From positions 18,915-82,914 of the IMG/VR virus record IMGVR_UViG_3300043313_002348: a stretch of 64,000 nucleotides of DNA. The stretch is one strand, 5' to 3'. Source of the stretch: a virus. How positions within the stretch are numbered: the stretch's first letter is position 1; each line of letters begins with the position of its first letter. The notes beneath the pieces were generated by a model, which saw only the letters and a program-made list of their open reading frames with translations, was not told the DNA's origin and made no database searches. The position numbers were made by a program, and so were the translations under genes. Shown here piece by piece: positions 54,863-63,717 of this stretch.

Positions 54863-57651
54863 CGGCGAACACCTCCCGTCTGAATCTTACGAAGTAGGTC
54901 GGCGAACGCGCGTCCGATCATCTCCTCGATCTCCTCACGCGTATGGTTATCCCAACTCCCGCCACCCGCGTGAACGGTCAGTTGCACCGCACCCGGCGCG
55001 ATCGTGATCGAACCACTCCCCGCGACACTACTTGTCGGTGAGGTGGGTCGGGTGTTGACGAGACCACCTAGCTGACCGGTCGGTGACGAGCCGATCGTTC
55101 GGAGGGTTGAGGTGAAATCATTTGACCTATTAAGACGTTCGAGGAACTGGCGGACACCCGGTCGACTCACGGCGTCGGCGTTCACCATGAACTCACCTGG
55201 TGCGGCGCCGATGAGTAGTGAGTCAATACCTCTCTTACCAGGTCCGCTGATGTACCCACCTGCAGCCTGAAGTCCGGCGAGCGCGGGTGCGTTCAGAGGT
55301 GGGTGCCACTGCGACAGGTCGGTGACGTAGCGACCCGTGATATGCACGGTGTGGTCACGCAGGTTCTTGAGGTCGTGCTGGATCGTCGCGAGCACGCTGC
55401 GTGCCTTCGTGACGTTGACGTTGACCGTCGCGGTAGGATGCTGCTGACCGAAGACACCTAGTGAGGAGATGATCTGGTTCACGGCCGCGTCGTTAAAGCC
55501 GAGCTGGTGGTAGTGCGCGCGAAGGGCTCCTAGGTCTGCCTGCAGCGTCGCGGTCGCTCGACTGATACCCACACCGCGCTTAATCTGCGCGTCGTAGTCG
55601 GCTACCGCCGCCTTCACATTTGAGATCAACGTCTGCCGCGCGGAGTTACCGGCCACTGTGTTACCGTTCAGCGCGAGTGTCTGGCTTCGCTCGGTGCTAC
55701 TTAAACCCTTGAGTGAGACGTCCAGCGCGAGCACCGCGGCCTGGAACTGGAGGTGAGTGGACTGGGCGTCGAGGTTCACGTTCGCGAGGTTCTCCAGCGC
55801 GGCGCGGACGGCGTCGATCTTCGCCCGCTCGTCGGCTAACGCCTGGGCGGCCGTCTTCGTCGCGGTGGTCTGCCCGCCGGTCGCAGTCGTCGTCCCCTGT
55901 GTTGCCGTGGTGACACGTTGGTTCGCGGCGGTCGCCGCGTCGTACAAGCCAAGTTGATTCACCAAGGCTGCGGAGTTCTTCTCCGTGGTGAAGACGTCGT
56001 CGTTCTTAGTGCCGACGTACGCGACGATCGCGGCGTTCACCTGGTCAACGGCAGACTTATTACCCAGAACCGCGTTCGTGTACGTACCCGTGGCAATGCC
56101 GAGGTGCTGCGCGATCTCGAGCAGACCTTTCTGCTCGAGCTGCTGCGCGACCATCGCGCGCACGTTATCATCCACCACGCCGTTACTCGCCCTTAAGGCG
56201 TCGGCGAGGGTGCCTACCGCATCCTTATGTTCCTGCACGCGCGCCTTCGCCTCGGCGTGCTTCTGCGCCCAGATGCCGATGCCGATCGCGGCAAGTCCTA
56301 TGATCGCGTTGAGGCCGAACGCGCGCGCCTGCGCGACCGTCATCGACACGCTGAGTGTCCGCATTCCGGCGGCCGCGGCGACAGTCCGCGCATACATACT
56401 CTGCACCGCAGTGCTGATGTAAGTGAAGAGTTGACTTACAAGTGTAAGACCCTTCGAGATGACGATGAACGCGGCAAGCGCCGTGCCGATCCCGATCAGC
56501 GTAGTCTTATGATGACCTAACGTCTCGAGGACGTTACCGATCCCGTGGAACACACCGGTCACAACGGTGCCAACACCGCTGAGGTTACTTATGAGACTTG
56601 TCGTACCGCCAATGATCGCGTTCGTCGCCTGAAACACCTTAAGCATGACGGGAATCACCGCGTTGCCGATGCGTGCCTGGAGGTTCTCAAACTCAGCACG
56701 TAAGATCCGCTGCTGGTTCGCGGCCCCGCTGGACGTACGTGAGAAGTCTCCTAGAGCGGCTCCCGCACCCTTCGTTAGGAGTGTGAACGTCGCGAAGGCG
56801 AGCTGCTGCTGGGTAAGTTGACTCGTACTCTTAAGACCCGTCTCACGCAGGGCCTCCTGCTGCACCGTCGCGGCCTGAAGTGTAGGCACAAACCGCTGAA
56901 CCGAGTCGTACTCGCCACGAAACGCGGCGGTGATCGACTCGATGACGTCGCTCGGGTCGGCGTTGTGAAACGACGCGAAGTCAGAGGCTAGCTTATCGAG
57001 TTGGATCGACATGTCCGCCGCGACCTGCGGACCAATCTTAAGTCCTTGAAAGAGGTTACCGAACGTTGAGATCGCGTCTTCGGCCTGCTTCTTCGACTGG
57101 CCGAGTGCCCTGTCGGCCGTCGCTGCGAACGTCTCAACACTGGCGGCCGCAGGACCGAACACGGTCCGCGTCTTCGACACGGTCTCGTTAAGATCGGACG
57201 CCGCGCTAAATGATCCTTTGAAGAACTGAAACACCGCGGCGCCAGCCGCGGCGCCTGCTGCCATCTTACCGAACGAGTTGGTGATCTCCTGACCGGCACT
57301 CTTAAAGTGGCCCTTAATCCTACCGGTCGACTCACGTGTGTCGGCCTCGACTCGCTTTACTGCCGCGCTAGCGCCCTTAAACGACGTGGACGCCTTCGTC
57401 CCTGCGTCAGTAAACGCCCGCGTGGTGGTAACACCTACGCGACGTGCGGTCTGCTCGACCCCGCCGAGAACGGTCTTGACCGACTCGCTACTCTTTCGAA
57501 ACGACGTGCCGACGTTCGTTCCCGACTGGTTGACGCGAGTGTCGACCTTGCCGAACGCGGCGTCAACCTCGGCCTTAAGCTGCCGGTTGAACTTATCGAG
57601 CTTAGGTAGGAGCTCGACGTACGCCTGACCGATCACACCACCCGACGTCAC
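54859..57651 (-). CDS. Tape measure protein, 930 aa
   Basis: This is the longest protein of the window, with an N-terminal VIGQAYVELLPKLDKFNRQL start common in actinophages and long helical stretches. An internal hydrophobic block (IGIGTALAAFIVISKGLTLV near 385-405) and a C-terminal part with GGYISGPGKRGIDSLLIGAA are also typical. It sets tail length, which from 930 residues should be near 140 nm if 1.5 angstroms per residue applies. It follows the frameshifted chaperone genes, the expected place. Confidence 0.93.
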   Translation of the reverse strand: MTSGGVIGQAYVELLPKLDKFNRQLKAEVDAAFGKVDTRVNQSGTNVGTSFRKSSESVKTVLGGVEQTARRVGVTTTRAFTDAGTKASTSFKGASAAVKRVEADTRESTGRIKGHFKSAGQEITNSFGKMAAGAAAGAAVFQFFKGSFSAASDLNETVSKTRTVFGPAAASVETFAATADRALGQSKKQAEDAISTFGNLFQGLKIGPQVAADMSIQLDKLASDFASFHNADPSDVIESITAAFRGEYDSVQRFVPTLQAATVQQEALRETGLKSTSQLTQQQLAFATFTLLTKGAGAALGDFSRTSSGAANQQRILRAEFENLQARIGNAVIPVMLKVFQATNAIIGGTTSLISNLSGVGTVVTGVFHGIGNVLETLGHHKTTLIGIGTALAAFIVISKGLTLVSQLFTYISTAVQSMYARTVAAAAGMRTLSVSMTVAQARAFGLNAIIGLAAIGIGIWAQKHAEAKARVQEHKDAVGTLADALRASNGVVDDNVRAMVAQQLEQKGLLEIAQHLGIATGTYTNAVLGNKSAVDQVNAAIVAYVGTKNDDVFTTEKNSAALVNQLGLYDAATAANQRVTTATQGTTTATGGQTTATKTAAQALADERAKIDAVRAALENLANVNLDAQSTHLQFQAAVLALDVSLKGLSSTERSQTLALNGNTVAGNSARQTLISNVKAAVADYDAQIKRGVGISRATATLQADLGALRAHYHQLGFNDAAVNQIISSLGVFGQQHPTATVNVNVTKARSVLATIQHDLKNLRDHTVHITGRYVTDLSQWHPPLNAPALAGLQAAGGYISGPGKRGIDSLLIGAAPGEFMVNADAVSRPGVRQFLERLNRSNDFTSTLRTIGSSPTGQLGGLVNTRPTSPTSSVAGSGSITIAPGAVQLTVHAGGGSWDNHTREEIEEMIGRAFADLLRKIQTGGVRR

Positions 57652-57652
57652 G

Positions 57653-58018
57653 TCAGGTCACACCCATCTCGGCGAGGAACGTCTGACTCGCGTCCTCGTC
57701 ACCAAACCACCACGCGGGTGCGTTAAGTGGAACGTCATCGAAGGTAGCCGGCACCGCGACGTTCACACCACTTCGAGGTACGATCCAGCGGCGAACGCCG
57801 AGCACGTTGTCGAGGCGTTGTCGGTCCGTGTCACCCACCCCCCGAACGACGGCGGCGTAGATTAAGTTAAGAAAGCGGTCGAACGTCAGGGTGAGTGGGT
57901 CAACTCCCCGAGTGGCAAGTTCACCGTCGAACCGGTGCCATCGCCCGGGTTCGAAGATCCATCCGAGGAGCTCTCGGATGGCCCGGTAGGGCGTTGACCG
58001 TACGACTCGAGTAACCAC
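57653..58018 (-). CDS. Tail assembly chaperone, frameshifted extension (T-like)
   Basis: This frame overlaps the upstream chaperone by 133 bases in the -1 frame. Its useful part begins at the slip site: RWHRFDGELATRGVDPLTL, then FDRFLNLIYAAVVRG, which is the usual T-domain pattern. It is made mainly as a fusion to the preceding protein, as in lambda G-GT. An independent start in the overlap is unlikely to be used. It is needed for tail assembly around the tape measure. Confidence 0.82.
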   Translation of the reverse strand: MVTRVVRSTPYRAIRELLGWIFEPGRWHRFDGELATRGVDPLTLTFDRFLNLIYAAVVRGVGDTDRQRLDNVLGVRRWIVPRSGVNVAVPATFDDVPLNAPAWWFGDEDASQTFLAEMGVT

Positions 58019-58287
58019 TCAATGATGCTGTCGACCTGCTGAATGTCGATCGGACTTTCCATGCTGCCGAGACGCTTACCGAACCGCGCGGCACTCTCAG
58101 GTTTAAGCATTATCTCGAAGATCCGTCGGATCGCCGTCCGGTCGCTGTTCGCGAAGATCTCGGCTGACGTCGCGAGCGTCTCGAGCAGCACCTCGACGGG
58201 CAGCGCGGGCCACGCCTCGAACTCCTCGCCGTCGACCGTAAACCTAAGATCAACGCGGGGCTTCGAGAAGTCCTTGAGCTGGGTCAC
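57886..58287 (-). CDS. Tail assembly chaperone (G-like), 133 aa
   Basis: A helical protein (PVEVLLETLATSAEIFANSD, then IIEWLLESYGQRP) with a Ser/Gly-rich tail, located just before the tape measure gene. The slippery heptamer in its last third gives a longer fusion. The layout is that of siphovirus G proteins, which bind the tape measure during tail assembly. Confidence 0.83.
   Translation of the reverse strand: MTQLKDFSKPRVDLRFTVDGEEFEAWPALPVEVLLETLATSAEIFANSDRTAIRRIFEIMLKPESAARFGKRLGSMESPIDIQQVDSIIEWLLESYGQRPTGPSESSSDGSSNPGDGTGSTVNLPLGELTHSP
57943..57949 (-). promoter_or_regulatory. Programmed -1 frameshift site CCCGGGC
   Basis: On the minus strand the in-frame codons are AAC CCG GGC GAT, and CCCGGGC fits the X XXY YYZ rule. 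Slipping one base back moves ribosomes from the G-like frame into the T-like frame. The two frames differ by exactly -1. Confidence 0.78.
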
Positions 58288-58334
58288 CCATCATCACCTC
58301 ACGTCGATCGTACGGGAGACGACGTCGCGCTCCG

Positions 58335-58742
58335 CTACGAGGTCCTAGCCGCGGCCAGCGCCTCGGTTAGGAAGGGCTTACCTGGCGTCCCGCGAACGCT
58401 CTTCGCGAAAACGATCTTCGATCCACCTCGCGGGGTGAACACCAGGAACCGACCGGATTTCGGTAAGATCGGTCGTCCTCGAGGACCGTAGATCCCGGTA
58501 CCCTCGTGCACGTACAGCGCGTAGTCGAGGCTCGATCCGATGCGTACTCCCGTTACGGATCCACGTGTAACCACGTCGAGGTGAATATCTGACCGCAAAC
58601 GTCCGTGATCAACCGGGCAGAGACGCTTCGCAAGCGTTTCCACCTTCTTACCACGTTTAACCATCTCACGGACGACGACACCCGAAGACGAGTGAAGAAG
58701 TTGGTTGACCGCACCCGCGTCGATCCGCACGCTAACTGGCAT
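58335..58742 (-). CDS. HK97 gp10-like head-tail/tail completion protein, 135 aa
   Basis: The pattern VREMVKRGKKVETLAKRLCPVDHGRLRSDI followed by VRIGSSLDYALYVHEGTG and a C-terminal GTPGKPFLTEALAAA is that of HK97-gp10-type proteins of the neck or tail completion. The length is usual. It overlaps the tail-terminator-like gene by ten bases. Confidence 0.82.
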   Translation of the reverse strand: MPVSVRIDAGAVNQLLHSSSGVVVREMVKRGKKVETLAKRLCPVDHGRLRSDIHLDVVTRGSVTGVRIGSSLDYALYVHEGTGIYGPRGRPILPKSGRFLVFTPRGGSKIVFAKSVRGTPGKPFLTEALAAARTS

Positions 58743-59256
58743 CGTTCGTCCTAATCAACGACACCTGCACCAGCAACTCGGAACCTACGCATCCGCCGTC
58801 AGGTCCGCGCGTAACCGAAGGACCTATCGCGTAGTCGGCGATCACGCGATCATCTTTCAACTCCGTCAACCCGCAGGTCACACCGTTAAGCACTAACTTT
58901 GCGTCCACCACGTTGACCAGCGCAGCCTGCTCGAGCCGTGCGCACGGCACCGTGGTCGAGTCTCCCTGCGGTAGCGGCGCGCAGCGAATGATCTGCACGA
59001 GGTACTCGCCGACGAGCTCACCCGCGGCGCAGGGTGTGTCGAGAACGCTCTGGTTAGGAAACGTGTCGGTGAGAAACAGTCGCGTGAGCGACACCGAGAG
59101 CTGACCACACTCAGTGTCGCAGGTGTCCCACGCGATCGCGCCGGGAACGACACACTTAACCGCGGGTTGACCCGCGGGTGACGTACTCAGTGAGTCCCAC
59201 GCGAGGTCGCGGAGTATCACACCGACCTGGTAGTAGGCGTCACTTCCGGTGATCAC
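58732..59256 (-). CDS. Tail-terminator-like protein, 174 aa
   Basis: It lies between the head-tail connector and gp10-like genes, where siphoviruses encode a tail terminator or neck protein. It is cysteine-rich (CDTEC, CAAGE, CARLE, CVGSE), as are the neighbouring virion proteins. The start is ATG at 59256, overlapping the preceding stop. The family is inferred from position. Confidence 0.62.
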   Translation of the reverse strand: MITGSDAYYQVGVILRDLAWDSLSTSPAGQPAVKCVVPGAIAWDTCDTECGQLSVSLTRLFLTDTFPNQSVLDTPCAAGELVGEYLVQIIRCAPLPQGDSTTVPCARLEQAALVNVVDAKLVLNGVTCGLTELKDDRVIADYAIGPSVTRGPDGGCVGSELLVQVSLIRTNDAS

Positions 59257-60038
59257 TAGTTGACCACCCGGTGAACGGGACCGTCGACGCGGTACGTGCG
59301 CGCACGCGATCGTAGGCCAAGTGGGTTCACACTACGTATGAAGATGTCGGTGAGGTAGAGACCGAGAAGACCCTTACCGAGGTTCTCCGTGAACGAGGGA
59401 AAGCTAATCGTCACACCCTGTCGCGCGAGCTGGGTAATGTGTCGTGGCAGTCGGCAGTCTTCACCTCCGAGAGCCTTAAGAAACTCACACGCCAGCTCGC
59501 CGAGTGCGAGCTGGCCGATCGTCGGAACGGGTCGACCCATCACCGCGGTCACGGACCACGTACCGACGTGTGTGTCGTCTTGCGCGAGGTCGTTACACCG
59601 AGGCCACGCACCACCGTCGAGACGAACGAGTAGGTCGTGGCCGTCGAGGCGGTACGCACCCGTGACGAGAACCGCGCCGTCGACCCGCACCTCAGTGATC
59701 GACTCGATAGGTCCCGGTAGCCGCACCTGCTCGAGTGTGGAACATGAGCACGCGTCGTAGCAGGCACCGCAACTTACGATCGAGTACCAGGAACCACGCC
59801 ACGAACTAGACCATCCAGTGGTCCAGGCAGTCGGCCAGGGATTCCACCCGAAAGGAAAATCACGGTAGCACTCGTCGCGACACGGTCGAATCTTTACTGT
59901 GCAGATACCGAACTGCATACCCGTAAGTTCGTCGAGAACCTCCTGCGCGGCCGCGGCCGCGTACGCGAGAGCGGTCACCGGCTGCGACGTGACGTCGCAG
60001 CTCCAGATGATCGGCCACTCGTCGCAGGCTACCGACAC
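59256..60038 (-). CDS. Head-to-tail adaptor-like protein, cysteine-rich, 260 aa
   Basis: An N-terminal helix (PVTALAYAAAAAQEVLDELTG) matches the start of actinophage head-tail adaptors. A Trp-rich strand block (WPTAWTTGWSSSWRGSWY) follows, then CSCSTLEQVRLPGPIESI, and a late helical segment. About ten cysteines suggest structural disulfides or metal. The assignment comes from gene order and the N-terminal helix. Confidence 0.68.
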   Translation of the reverse strand: MSVACDEWPIIWSCDVTSQPVTALAYAAAAAQEVLDELTGMQFGICTVKIRPCRDECYRDFPFGWNPWPTAWTTGWSSSWRGSWYSIVSCGACYDACSCSTLEQVRLPGPIESITEVRVDGAVLVTGAYRLDGHDLLVRLDGGAWPRCNDLAQDDTHVGTWSVTAVMGRPVPTIGQLALGELACEFLKALGGEDCRLPRHITQLARQGVTISFPSFTENLGKGLLGLYLTDIFIRSVNPLGLRSRARTYRVDGPVHRVVN

Positions 60039-60054
60039 TAGGCACCCACTTCTC

Positions 60055-60735
60055 TTACGTTAGTAAGGTGCGACCACACTGGTTGACGGGCGGCGCGTTC
60101 GTCGTGATGTTCCACAGCCAGTGCTCGGTTCCTACGACGTTGTTGGCGGCGCCGGTAGGTAGATAAGACGTACCCGTTCCGGGTCCGTCACCCCACTGCG
60201 TGGCCGCGGCAAACGTCTCGAACGTGAACTGAAGCTGCGACAGGCCGTTCTCGATCGTGTAGTTGCCGATCTTCGCGTTACCACCGTGTGGCCACGCGTT
60301 GTACACGTAACGCTGGAGCCCCGAAGCGTCACACGCGCCGGAACCCGCCACCTGCTGCCACACCTCAAAGCTAAACTTGTTCGTAGGCGTACCCTCCGAG
60401 AGGGCGAAGCCGTAACCCGAGACCGGTGCCGACGTCGCAAGCTCACGCGCCGAGAGAATGTACGCGATGCCGTCGGGGTCGATCGAGCAGAGGTCGACCG
60501 TGTTCTCCATACGCTTGAGTGTCGGCGCGTCCTTCTGGTTCACGCAGGCGTCGCCGCTCGCGGTCCGCTCGAAGAACTCCACGCCTTCCTCGTACTGCGG
60601 TGACATCTGCACCTGGATAAAGCTCTTGCTGACGATGACCTGGCTACTCGCACCGGTGACGGGAACACCGCAGACGTCGAGTGCCACCATGCGAAATACG
60701 GTGCCCTTGATCGGACTTGCGCAGACCGCAGCCAC
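60055..60735 (-). CDS. Probable major tail protein, 226 aa
   Basis: The opening MVALDVCGVPVTGASSQVIV, then VQMSPQYEEGVEFFERTASG and VDLCSIDPDGIAYILSAREL match the beta-barrel of actinophage major tail subunits, which begin with ALDxCGxPV. It forms the tail tube. It is separated from the chaperones by the adaptor and neck genes, a known variant order. The start is ATG behind a GGGGGAGGTGG site. Confidence 0.75.
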   Translation of the reverse strand: MAAVCASPIKGTVFRMVALDVCGVPVTGASSQVIVSKSFIQVQMSPQYEEGVEFFERTASGDACVNQKDAPTLKRMENTVDLCSIDPDGIAYILSARELATSAPVSGYGFALSEGTPTNKFSFEVWQQVAGSGACDASGLQRYVYNAWPHGGNAKIGNYTIENGLSQLQFTFETFAAATQWGDGPGTGTSYLPTGAANNVVGTEHWLWNITTNAPPVNQCGRTLLT

Positions 60736-60749
60736 TTCGCCACCTCCCC

Positions 60750-61670
60750 CTAGACCGGTACGCTCACACTCGTGAGTACGCCGAACAGACAGCAGTCGTA
60801 CGCGAACACGTACGTCCGCTCCACGATCATCTCCAGCGTGTTCTCCGCGCGGTTGATCATGGCAGATCGCGGCTGGTCGAGGACCTTGATGTCGCTACGC
60901 CGCATACTCACCGCACCCGTGGCGTAGAGCCAGGTGGATCCGGCTGCGGGTGCGGCACCCGCGGGGCTAGTCCCAGGATAGCCGGAACCCGCCGCGATCC
61001 GGTTGCCGTTCGCGGTGTAGAGTACCGCACCTCGAGGATGAACAAGTCCCCACGCGTCCAGCGTCGGCAGCGCGGCCTGCGGAACGTGAATCACTCCGAC
61101 GCCGTTGTAGCACCTCGCGATCGCACCCTCGAGTAGACCTAGGGCCTCGGTTACGTGAAGTGGTGTCGCGCCACCGGTGACCGTTACCGTCGCGAGTTGG
61201 AGGACGATCGACTGCTGGTCGACCACCGCCGCGTTCGCCGCAAGGTGAGGAAACGCGACGACTTGCCCACCCGAGATACCCGTCCAGAACGAGTTCTCAA
61301 CTTGATAAGGCTCGGTCTGGGAGAGCGCCCGAAGTGCGTCCTCACGAGCCGTTTCGAGTCCACCCACGGGTGAGCAGTCAAACTTCGTCATAACCGTGAA
61401 CGGCGTCGCACCTCGGTAGGTGACGTCGACGTTGTCGGTCTTTGACGCCGGAGGTGGTGGCGCGCCCGCCTGGGCGGGAGACGTCCCGCCCGTCACGACG
61501 AGACACTCGTCGTACGTCGTGCTGTTGGCGCCGGACGCACACACGGACTTCCAGGTAATCCCGTTCATCCAGTGTGCGTCCGGCGTCCCCGGCTGATCCA
61601 CTACGGAGAGTAGGCCGTACGGAGACGGTGTGAACGTCGGTGGGTCGACCACGAGCCTAGGACCGGCCAT
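60750..61670 (-). CDS. Virion structural protein, 306 aa
   Basis: It lies between the major capsid and major tail genes. The protein is soluble and alpha/beta, with EAREDALRALSQTEPYQVEN near 110, and a C-terminal SDIKVLDQPRSAMINRAENT, VERTYVFAYDCC that could pack against a capsid shell. Position and composition suggest a head or neck component. No family is recognised with confidence. Confidence 0.6.
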   Translation of the reverse strand: MAGPRLVVDPPTFTPSPYGLLSVVDQPGTPDAHWMNGITWKSVCASGANSTTYDECLVVTGGTSPAQAGAPPPPASKTDNVDVTYRGATPFTVMTKFDCSPVGGLETAREDALRALSQTEPYQVENSFWTGISGGQVVAFPHLAANAAVVDQQSIVLQLATVTVTGGATPLHVTEALGLLEGAIARCYNGVGVIHVPQAALPTLDAWGLVHPRGAVLYTANGNRIAAGSGYPGTSPAGAAPAAGSTWLYATGAVSMRRSDIKVLDQPRSAMINRAENTLEMIVERTYVFAYDCCLFGVLTSVSVPV

Positions 61671-61718
61671 CGACGTTCACCCCCCACTCACCGTTGGTAC
61701 CCTCTCCTATGATTACCC

Positions 61719-63488
61719 TTACAGGTTCGGCGCCGAGGTCGACGCGTTCGGCAGCAGCGCCGAGACGCTGAAGGCGATCGTGTAAAGCCGGGACTCGTGA
61801 CCCACCATGGCGACGAGGTGGCACTCCTCGGACCACGCCGCGGTGAAGTCGTTCTCGGCGTTGAGTACCGAGTCGCGGATCACACCGAGGTCGAGACTGA
61901 GGCCGTCACCTCGAAGGAAGGTACCGGCCGCGTACACCAGGACCTGCGCGGACGTCGGCCACGCGGTTACCGCGGCCGACGTGTTGCCGAACTGACTTGC
62001 ACCTCGCTCCTGGAAGTCACGTACCCACTGCACCCGGATGTTCCGGTCCGAGAAGAACTGGTTGATCTGGGCCGGCGTGACAGAGGTCGTCTCCCACTCA
62101 CTTGACCGCCAGAGGAACGACGCCGTCATCACCGCGGTGAGCCAGGCAGGCGCGACGACCTCGATCACCGCGTTATTCGACATGCCGTACTTCGCGCGGT
62201 AGTCGGTGGCCGCGAGGGCGAGTCCGTTCAACACCTGCGTGACGGTGTCGTTGGCCTCGGCGTACCCGCCACCGCTGATCGCGACTCCCGAGAGACTCAC
62301 CATCGTAGAGATGATCCGCTGGTTCATCGCGTGATCGTGCGCCGCTACAAGGAGCCGTAGGAAGTTCTGCGTCTGCTCGGGGTAAGCGTCATCCGTGAGA
62401 TTACCCGCGGTCAGACACACCCCGTAGCACTCGAGTCGCCGCTCGTTGAACGTCGTGCACGGAACACGAATGCACGGCTTGTTGGTGGAGCCGGTGACGG
62501 TCGCGGCGTCGTCCTGCTCGGTCCAAAGCCACGGGTTGGTGGTGTTACCGAACGTGTTCGCGAAGCCGCCGAACCCGGGACTTGCGTCGGCCAGCGACGG
62601 CGAGGTCGGGAAGCGGATACCCCCACGCGTGACGCCGAACGTCGGTAGGTCGATCAGGCCGTCCACCTCGGCGATGTTGAAGAAGTCGTACCGGATCTCG
62701 GACGGCGCGCACCAGCCACCGCCCGCCACCAGGGCCTTCTGCTTCTCGGGTGTGGTGAGACTCTTGACGAGTTCCTCGATGGCACCAGGACTCGTGCGCT
62801 CGTCGACCGTGTGTTCGTACGTCTTGCGGATCGTCGCCACAAGCTGCTCGGACGGCGCGCCACGCGTGACCGGCATCGACCGTGCGCGCCGGTGGAACGC
62901 GTCGACCACGTGTTCGATCGTGGTGAGTTCGGCGCCGCGGGAGACACCCGGAATGTCCACACCCGCGGTGATGACGGCCGTAGGACGCGGGATCGGCAGC
63001 GCGGGTGCGTGCTGTCGCGCCGCGGCGAGACCCTCCGCGCGCTCACTGAGTCCCGCGTACGTACCCTGCCTACCTAGGCGCTGGTCCGCGGCCGCTACCA
63101 GGGCCGCTGCGGCACCACGCGCCGCGGCCGCGGCGATCCCGTCGAGTGTGTCACGTGGAAGCTCGGCGACCGCGGTAGCGGTCCCACCACCTCCACCGGA
63201 TCCCGGCGTGCCGTTCACACGGGTTGCCAGCGCAACCTTCTGCTGCTCCCGTGACAGGGTCTCACGCTTCGCCGCGTCGGCGGCGCGCACCTCGCGAGCG
63301 CTGTGCTCGGACCGCAGGCGGTCGAGGTCGTCCGCCAACTTCATCATTCGGTCGAGGGAGGCCGGCGAGACCTCGGGTTCACCTTGCAGCCGGTCGAACT
63401 CGTCCTGCGCACGCTCGATGTACGATCCCAGTTCGGCGTCACTCACAAGGGTGAGATCGCCCGGAACCTCGAGGATTTCGTCTGCCAT
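61719..63488 (-). CDS. Major capsid protein (HK97 fold) with N-terminal scaffold-like region, 589 aa
   Basis: The first 150 residues are helical and charged (LVSDAELGSYIERAQDEFDR, LDRMMKLADDLDRLRSEHSA), like the delta/scaffold domain cleaved in HK97-like capsids. Residues about 250-589 fit the HK97 shell: IRYDFFNIAEVDGLIDLP, then an acidic E-loop region and the long A/P-domain part ending in FSVSALLPN. The start is the ATG behind GAGGGGGGAAA. A strong promoter lies just upstream, as needed for the most abundant protein. Confidence 0.88.
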   Translation of the reverse strand: MADEILEVPGDLTLVSDAELGSYIERAQDEFDRLQGEPEVSPASLDRMMKLADDLDRLRSEHSAREVRAADAAKRETLSREQQKVALATRVNGTPGSGGGGGTATAVAELPRDTLDGIAAAAARGAAAALVAAADQRLGRQGTYAGLSERAEGLAAARQHAPALPIPRPTAVITAGVDIPGVSRGAELTTIEHVVDAFHRRARSMPVTRGAPSEQLVATIRKTYEHTVDERTSPGAIEELVKSLTTPEKQKALVAGGGWCAPSEIRYDFFNIAEVDGLIDLPTFGVTRGGIRFPTSPSLADASPGFGGFANTFGNTTNPWLWTEQDDAATVTGSTNKPCIRVPCTTFNERRLECYGVCLTAGNLTDDAYPEQTQNFLRLLVAAHDHAMNQRIISTMVSLSGVAISGGGYAEANDTVTQVLNGLALAATDYRAKYGMSNNAVIEVVAPAWLTAVMTASFLWRSSEWETTSVTPAQINQFFSDRNIRVQWVRDFQERGASQFGNTSAAVTAWPTSAQVLVYAAGTFLRGDGLSLDLGVIRDSVLNAENDFTAAWSEECHLVAMVGHESRLYTIAFSVSALLPNASTSAPNL

Positions 63489-63539
63489 TTTCCCCCCTCG
63501 GGAAATCACGCCGAGCGACCTACGCCGCGACGATGAAAA

Positions 63540-63567
63540 GGTATACGGTTCGTGTGCGATCGGTCAA
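63540..63567 (-). promoter_or_regulatory. Promoter for major capsid gene, TTGACC-16-TATACC
   Basis: On the minus strand the -35 begins right after the stop of the 49-aa gene, and the -10 lies about 50 bases before the capsid start. It lacks the CAGGAAC leader of the small-gene promoters, which fits a separate late class. Confidence 0.65.
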
Positions 63568-63717
63568 CTATGACATTGGTGAGGTCTGCTCGCCGGAGTT
63601 AGAAACTTCCTCTGTGTTCACCGTCCGCGGCTCGTCGGTGGTCACCACCGGGTTAGGTGCCGGCACCTGGTCCGGACGAACGACCTGCTTCGCGCAGCCA
63701 CAACCCACTACCTTCAC
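63568..63717 (-). CDS. Hypothetical mini-protein, 49 aa
   Basis: The GTG start overlaps the protease stop (GTGA) and has GGGAGGA in front. The product starts MKVVGCGCAKQ and is otherwise Pro/Val/Thr-rich and acidic. It lies between the capsid protease and capsid genes, a place where many actinophages encode a small Cys-starting protein. Function unknown. Confidence 0.62.
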   Translation of the reverse strand: MKVVGCGCAKQVVRPDQVPAPNPVVTTDEPRTVNTEEVSNSGEQTSPMS

